Positions 62,609-64,000 of a DNA stretch of 64,000 nt are shown here, in pieces. The first letter of the stretch is position 1. Every line of letters begins with the position of its first letter. Under the pieces are notes generated by a model. The model worked only from the letters and a program-made list of their open reading frames with translations. It was not told where the DNA came from and searched no databases. The stretch lies in contig CAICTM010000306.1 in NCBI GenBank assembly GCA_903772945.1, forward strand, positions 1-64,000, in the 5' to 3' direction. This DNA is from Seminavis robusta. Lineage: Eukaryota; Bacillariophyta; Bacillariophyceae; Naviculales; Naviculaceae. A program made the translations under genes and the position numbers.

Positions 62609-63547
62609 ATGAGACTCGGCGGTCTACAACAGGAAGAAATCCAACCCGAGCCTAGCAGCAACGCGGGTAGCAATGATGAAGAAGAAGATCTCGTCTTGGA
62701 GCAAGCAGAAGAACATGCCTATCCTTTAGTGGATGGCGAGACCATGAACGCCCCTCTCCCGTTTGCGGAACCCAGCAAGCCCGAATACCGAGATCCTCTC
62801 ACGGGTCGAGTTGCTTTTGTGGCTTCTTCCCGACATGGTATGCTTCACAATGATGATCGGGTCACCTTTTATGCACAAGGAATTACAGGACTCTTTCACC
62901 AACGAGCCTACTTTGTCGCCCAACGACACTGGAGAGGTGGATATGCCATCTTTAATGTCTACAATGACAACTCTCCTGCCACCTTGCAAAAGCACTTTTC
63001 TACCGCGGATCCACGCTATGTTGGAAAACTGAAACGAGTGGGAACTCATCATGGCCATGTACGATATATTCTTCTTCGGAAGCAGACTGGTACAACCGTG
63101 CCAGTCTCCACAACAATCTACAAGACAGCATCTCTCTCCTATCCCGTGGTCAATGGATGTCCGGATCGCATTGCCTACTCGGTTCTTCACAAGAACGACA
63201 ACCAACCTCGATCCCTCGCGACAAAGGCACGGGATCACGAAGATTTTCACAAACACGTGGAGGATCACCCCGAAGACACACTCTTTCAGAGCAAACGACG
63301 CTTCACCGACCCACAAGGGCGCAAACTCTACCTGGATGTCCAATCCTTTCGACAAAAGTTTGGTGGGCGCTCCCTCTTGTCGTCCAAAAAGAATATGCAG
63401 CTCATGAATGTATCGTCGGGCAAGACGATCCTTCAAATGGGACGCCAACACCACTGGCAAGAGGGGGATTTCTCGGTGGACTTTTTGCCTCCCTACACTC
63501 CCTTTGTGGCGTTTGGCTTTTGCTTGGCACAACTGGCTGTTCACTAG
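62609..63547 (+). CDS. Tubby-like C-terminal-domain protein
   Basis: Product of 312 residues from the ATG at 62609 (the frame is open upstream without ATG). After an acidic N-terminus, the tubby barrel landmarks follow: DPRYVGKLKR (tubby Y-V-G-K-L), LYLDVQSFRQKFGGRSLLSS matching L-N-F-x-G-R-V, KKNMQLMNVSSGKTILQMGR matching V-K-N-F-Q-x and Q-F-G-R, and the end FVAFGFCLAQL matching Q-A-F-A-I-x-L-S-S-F. Tubby domains bind phosphoinositides at the plasma membrane; scramblase-like relatives share the fold. The strands before residue 150 are divergent, so tubby-like rather than a true TUB is the safer name. Confidence 0.8.
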   Translation: MRLGGLQQEEIQPEPSSNAGSNDEEEDLVLEQAEEHAYPLVDGETMNAPLPFAEPSKPEYRDPLTGRVAFVASSRHGMLHNDDRVTFYAQGITGLFHQRAYFVAQRHWRGGYAIFNVYNDNSPATLQKHFSTADPRYVGKLKRVGTHHGHVRYILLRKQTGTTVPVSTTIYKTASLSYPVVNGCPDRIAYSVLHKNDNQPRSLATKARDHEDFHKHVEDHPEDTLFQSKRRFTDPQGRKLYLDVQSFRQKFGGRSLLSSKKNMQLMNVSSGKTILQMGRQHHWQEGDFSVDFLPPYTPFVAFGFCLAQLAVH

Positions 63548-64000
63548 ATAGCTAGCCAGCAAGATGAGCTTGTTAGAAAGAAGAAACAAGAGTAACCGCA
63601 TTCTGTACAAGCCTGCAATGGGCTCGTGCTGTCCAAGAATGCTACCGAGGTGCGCAAGATAGTTTGTTTAGCTAATGAAATACTAGAAGTAAGAATAGAA
63701 TTCCCAACAGCGGAGACAAGCACTCGCTAGCTACGGGTACCAGTACGCAAACAGTGATGTAGTAGTCTTTGTGAAGGTACGGGAATCTAGACTTTGTGTA
63801 TTGTTCCAAGCTGTAGGAGCCTTGCTGCGTACACCATGTGCTACCAGTAGTTTGACGGCGGCTTTCACCACTGATGCGTCTTCTGATCAACTTCCTCCAA
63901 CAGTAGCACTGATCTACGTGAATGCTATACTATATATATTATGAAGTCGCCTACATGTACGTCTAAAGCCATCGTTCCATCACAGTCACTGCTTTCTCAA
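63548..64000. other. Right-end spacer
   Basis: A TATATATATT run near 63931 and CTAGCTAGC near 63552. No gene supported; a gene may begin beyond the window. Confidence 0.4.

Overview
The window looks like nuclear DNA of a diatom, probably a raphid pennate. The evidence is: compact protein genes with short GT-AG introns; signal peptides followed by a phenylalanine at the predicted cleavage point (the diatom ASAFAP-type plastid signal) on several genes; an LRR protein with a cytoplasmic N-terminus, one membrane span and a YDSFGDG-type tail domain; and gene-poor stretches full of short palindromes (ACCGGT, GGTACC, CTAGCTAG). I cannot name the species from sequence alone; Seminavis-like is a guess.

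Layout. 1-2450 holds a decayed, apparently copia-like retroelement fragment. 3.2-8.3 kb: a membrane-anchored TPR-like gene, a plastid dihydrolipoamide dehydrogenase and a putative thylakoid-lumen protein. 9.2-18.4 kb: LRR receptor-like protein, a type II membrane glycosyltransferase-like gene divergent from a secreted haem peroxidase, a helicase-associated-repeat protein and a doubtful small gene. 18.6-22.4 kb: a TOM1/THH1-type 7-TM protein, then two minisatellites (one inside a terminal-inverted-repeat element) and a GNAT acetyltransferase. 22.6-27.0 kb: a long zinc-ribbon/Arg-Ser-rich gene that appears broken, next to a short intact paralog. 27.8-32.7 kb: ARPC4, a glycine-zipper protein and a 985-residue protein with PDG repeats and two WH2-like tails. 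33.1-41.0 kb: plastid class II fructose-bisphosphate aldolase, a plastid-signal SAM protein divergent from a six-exon pyruvate kinase, and a nucleotidyltransferase-fold protein. 41.3-48.2 kb: a receptor-type class III nucleotide cyclase, a foldback element, a plastid or lumen aspartic protease and a mitochondrial-carrier-family protein with a signal peptide. 50.5-58.2 kb: ClC chloride channel, RNA polymerase III subunit RPC11, a plastid-signal MEKHLA protein, an SRPBCC protein and ribosomal protein eL13. 58.8-63.5 kb: a protein with about 60 cysteines, a 2.5-kb gene-poor stretch with duplications, and a tubby-like protein.

How the genes work together. There is no operon-like logic; neighbours are often divergent or convergent pairs with short spacers. 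Several products share a destination: aldolase and dihydrolipoamide dehydrogenase act in plastid carbon metabolism, and the lumen-type protein, aspartic protease, SAM protein and MEKHLA protein all carry plastid-type N-termini. Pyruvate kinase lacks a leader and is probably cytosolic. ARPC4 and the WH2-like protein may both touch actin, but the second is speculative. I did not find a CRISPR array, rRNA or convincing tRNA. Exon boundaries are my own readings, checked by splice dinucleotides and reading frame only.
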